Origin: Alcaligenaceae bacterium
GTDB lineage: Bacteria > Pseudomonadota > Gammaproteobacteria > Burkholderiales > Burkholderiaceae
Reading direction: 5' to 3'
Assembly (NCBI GenBank): GCA_947445495.1
Contig: CANFEI010000004.1
Coordinates: 1-16,604 of the forward strand
Length of the DNA: 16,604 bases
Below, piece after piece: positions 15,398-16,604 of the stretch. Under the pieces are notes generated by a model, which worked only from the letters and a program-made list of their open reading frames with translations, was not told the origin of the DNA and searched no databases. The position numbers and the translations under genes are program-made. Position 1 is the first letter of the stretch, and each line of letters begins with the position of its first letter.

Positions 15398-15398
15398 A

Positions 15399-16604
15399 TT
15401 ACTTAATCGTGATGCGCTCAACAACAGGGCGGTTGTTGGGTTGGTGGGTGATTTCAATATTTTTCTTCATCGCCCAGGGAATGACTTGATCGTGCAAAGG
15501 TATCGTCCCAAATTCTTTTGCATGGATTGTGAACGCCTCACGAATCATCGCAGTGCGCTTCGCATCATCCACTTCTGTCTTGACCGCATCGATCAGTGCG
15601 TCAACTTTGGGGTTGGAATAACCGCCGTAGTTAAACGCACCCGCAGCGCCCGTCCCTTTGCTACGAATCAAGGACTCAAGGGTGTAGTAAGCATCAAACG
15701 TCGGCACGCCCCAGCCAAACAAGTAAACACTGAAATCGCCATTAGCAATCTTCGGGAAGAAGGTCGCACGTGGCATCGTATTGAGCTTCACCTTCATACC
15801 TGCACGTGCCCACATTGCGACGACTGCCTGACAAATGGCTTCGTCGTTGATGTAGCGATTGTTAGGGCAGTCTAACGTGAACTCGAGGTTATTTTCGTAG
15901 CCCGCTTCCTTGAGTAAGGCTTTCGCTTTCTCAACGTCGTACGGTACGCGCTTTCCCATTGCATCCGAATAGCCATGTACTTGCGGAGAAATCATGGCGC
16001 CTGTTGGCAAAGACATGCCACGCATAACTGATTTCTTGATAGCCTCAATGTCAATCGAGCGGTACAAGGCTTCACGTACACGCACATCCTGCATCGGGTT
16101 TTTACCCTTGATGTTGCTGTACTTTAGCTCTGGGCTTTTTACATCCATTGCAAAGTAGATCGTACGGTTTTCGTTACCGTCGAGTACTTTGACTTGCTTG
16201 CGCAAGCGATCCAGGTCTTGCGCAGGAGGATCCAACACAAAGTCAATCTCACCAGACAGCAATGCTGCCGTGCGGGTCGCGTTTTGCTTAATCGGCGTAT
16301 AGATAATTTCCGTTACGTTACCTCGCTTGGTCGGCTTACCCCACCAATTCGGGTTTTCTACATAGGTCGTTTTGATATCGACTTCACGGGCCTTAAGCAT
16401 GTAGGGACCGGTGCCCATTGCATGGCGAGCGGCGTAGCTTTCTTCTTTCTTATTGAAGTCTTGCGGCAACATAGCGTTGTTCTTCTCAGCCCATGCCTTG
16501 CTCATGATGCCGAGGGAAGGTAATTGCCGCAGCAACACGGGATTCGGTCCAGCGGTCGAGATTTCTACCGTCAGTGGATCAATCGCCTTGGCATCACTAA
16601 TGCC
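15399..16604 (-). CDS. Dipeptide/oligopeptide ABC transporter substrate-binding protein, DppA-like (5' end off window)
   Basis: The frame is open from the right edge to TAA 15401-15399, giving 401 visible residues of a family 5 solute-binding protein. The signal peptide and N-terminal lobe start lie outside. Family landmarks are GTGPY (16415-16401), ALLSGEIDFVLDPP, VREALYRSIDIEAIKK, the DVEKAKALLKEAGY segment and a closing lobe ending in VVERITIK. Family members are periplasmic, exported by Sec, and deliver peptides or similar ligands to the permease pair. The gene heads the transporter operon as usual (A-B-C-D-F). The GTG at 16538 is not the start, since coding sequence with family character (IDPLTVEISTAGPNP) continues upstream of it. 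Ligand could be dipeptides, longer peptides, glutathione or another small molecule; paralogues of this family are numerous in Burkholderiales, so I leave the symbol blank. Confidence 0.93.
   Translation of the reverse strand, partial: GISDAKAIDPLTVEISTAGPNPVLLRQLPSLGIMSKAWAEKNNAMLPQDFNKKEESYAARHAMGTGPYMLKAREVDIKTTYVENPNWWGKPTKRGNVTEIIYTPIKQNATRTAALLSGEIDFVLDPPAQDLDRLRKQVKVLDGNENRTIYFAMDVKSPELKYSNIKGKNPMQDVRVREALYRSIDIEAIKKSVMRGMSLPTGAMISPQVHGYSDAMGKRVPYDVEKAKALLKEAGYENNLEFTLDCPNNRYINDEAICQAVVAMWARAGMKVKLNTMPRATFFPKIANGDFSVYLFGWGVPTFDAYYTLESLIRSKGTGAAGAFNYGGYSNPKVDALIDAVKTEVDDAKRTAMIREAFTIHAKEFGTIPLHDQVIPWAMKKNIEITHQPNNRPVVERITIK

Noticed and set aside
16536..16538. GTG at 16538 as the start of the binding protein
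   Set aside because: Family 5 coding sequence continues upstream to the window edge without a stop, so the gene is truncated by the window.
1..16604. tRNA, rRNA, CRISPR, insertion sequence, integrase, toxin or phage signals
   Set aside because: Coding genes fill the window with gaps of at most about 122 bases. I saw no cloverleaf, spaced repeats, transposase motif or terminal inverted repeats.

Overview
The window is a stretch of ordinary chromosome from a betaproteobacterium, most likely a member of the Burkholderiales close to the Alcaligenaceae. The main evidence is the RuvB N-terminus and overall sequence, which read very like Bordetella RuvB as I remember it. The dipeptide-type ABC operon, the EttA and the compact gene packing fit the same group. 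No database search was possible, so this placement is by recognition only. I see no rRNA, tRNA, CRISPR array, insertion sequence, integrase or prophage gene. No intergenic gap exceeds about 125 bases.

Layout, left to right. Positions 1-901 (minus) hold a 3'-truncated NDUFA9-like extended SDR. Upstream of it, 931-1902 (minus) encodes a PLP-dependent threonine/serine dehydratase of the serine racemase / 3-hydroxyaspartate dehydratase type; the two probably form one operon. ruvB (2001-3068, plus) is divergent from the dehydratase and converges on recQ (3086-4969, minus). An OmpR/EnvZ-like two-component pair (5066-5767 and 5764-7260, plus) is divergent from recQ, with the kinase starting on a TTG that overlaps the regulator's stop. 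glnS (7349-9115, plus) follows and converges on ettA (9140-10813, minus) across a small hairpin. A 168-residue acidic protein of unknown function (10936-11442, plus) is divergent from ettA, and its stop overlaps the stop of the last gene of the transporter operon. From 11439 to the right edge (minus) lies a five-gene dipeptide/oligopeptide ABC importer in the order A-B-C-D-F; the binding-protein gene runs off the right edge.

How the genes work together. RuvB and RecQ both act on recombination and repair intermediates, but they are separate transcripts that happen to converge. GlnRS and EttA both serve translation. The transporter cassette is complete apart from the N-terminus of its binding protein: binding protein, two permeases and two ATPases. 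Tight junctions couple B, C, D and F, whereas A and B are separated by 72 bases containing a strong stem-loop.

Most of the window is conserved core genome. I found no convincing undescribed system. The items most worth a second look are the unrecognised acidic protein, the A-B intergenic stem-loop, the metal-site signature in the dehydratase, and ruvB standing without ruvA.
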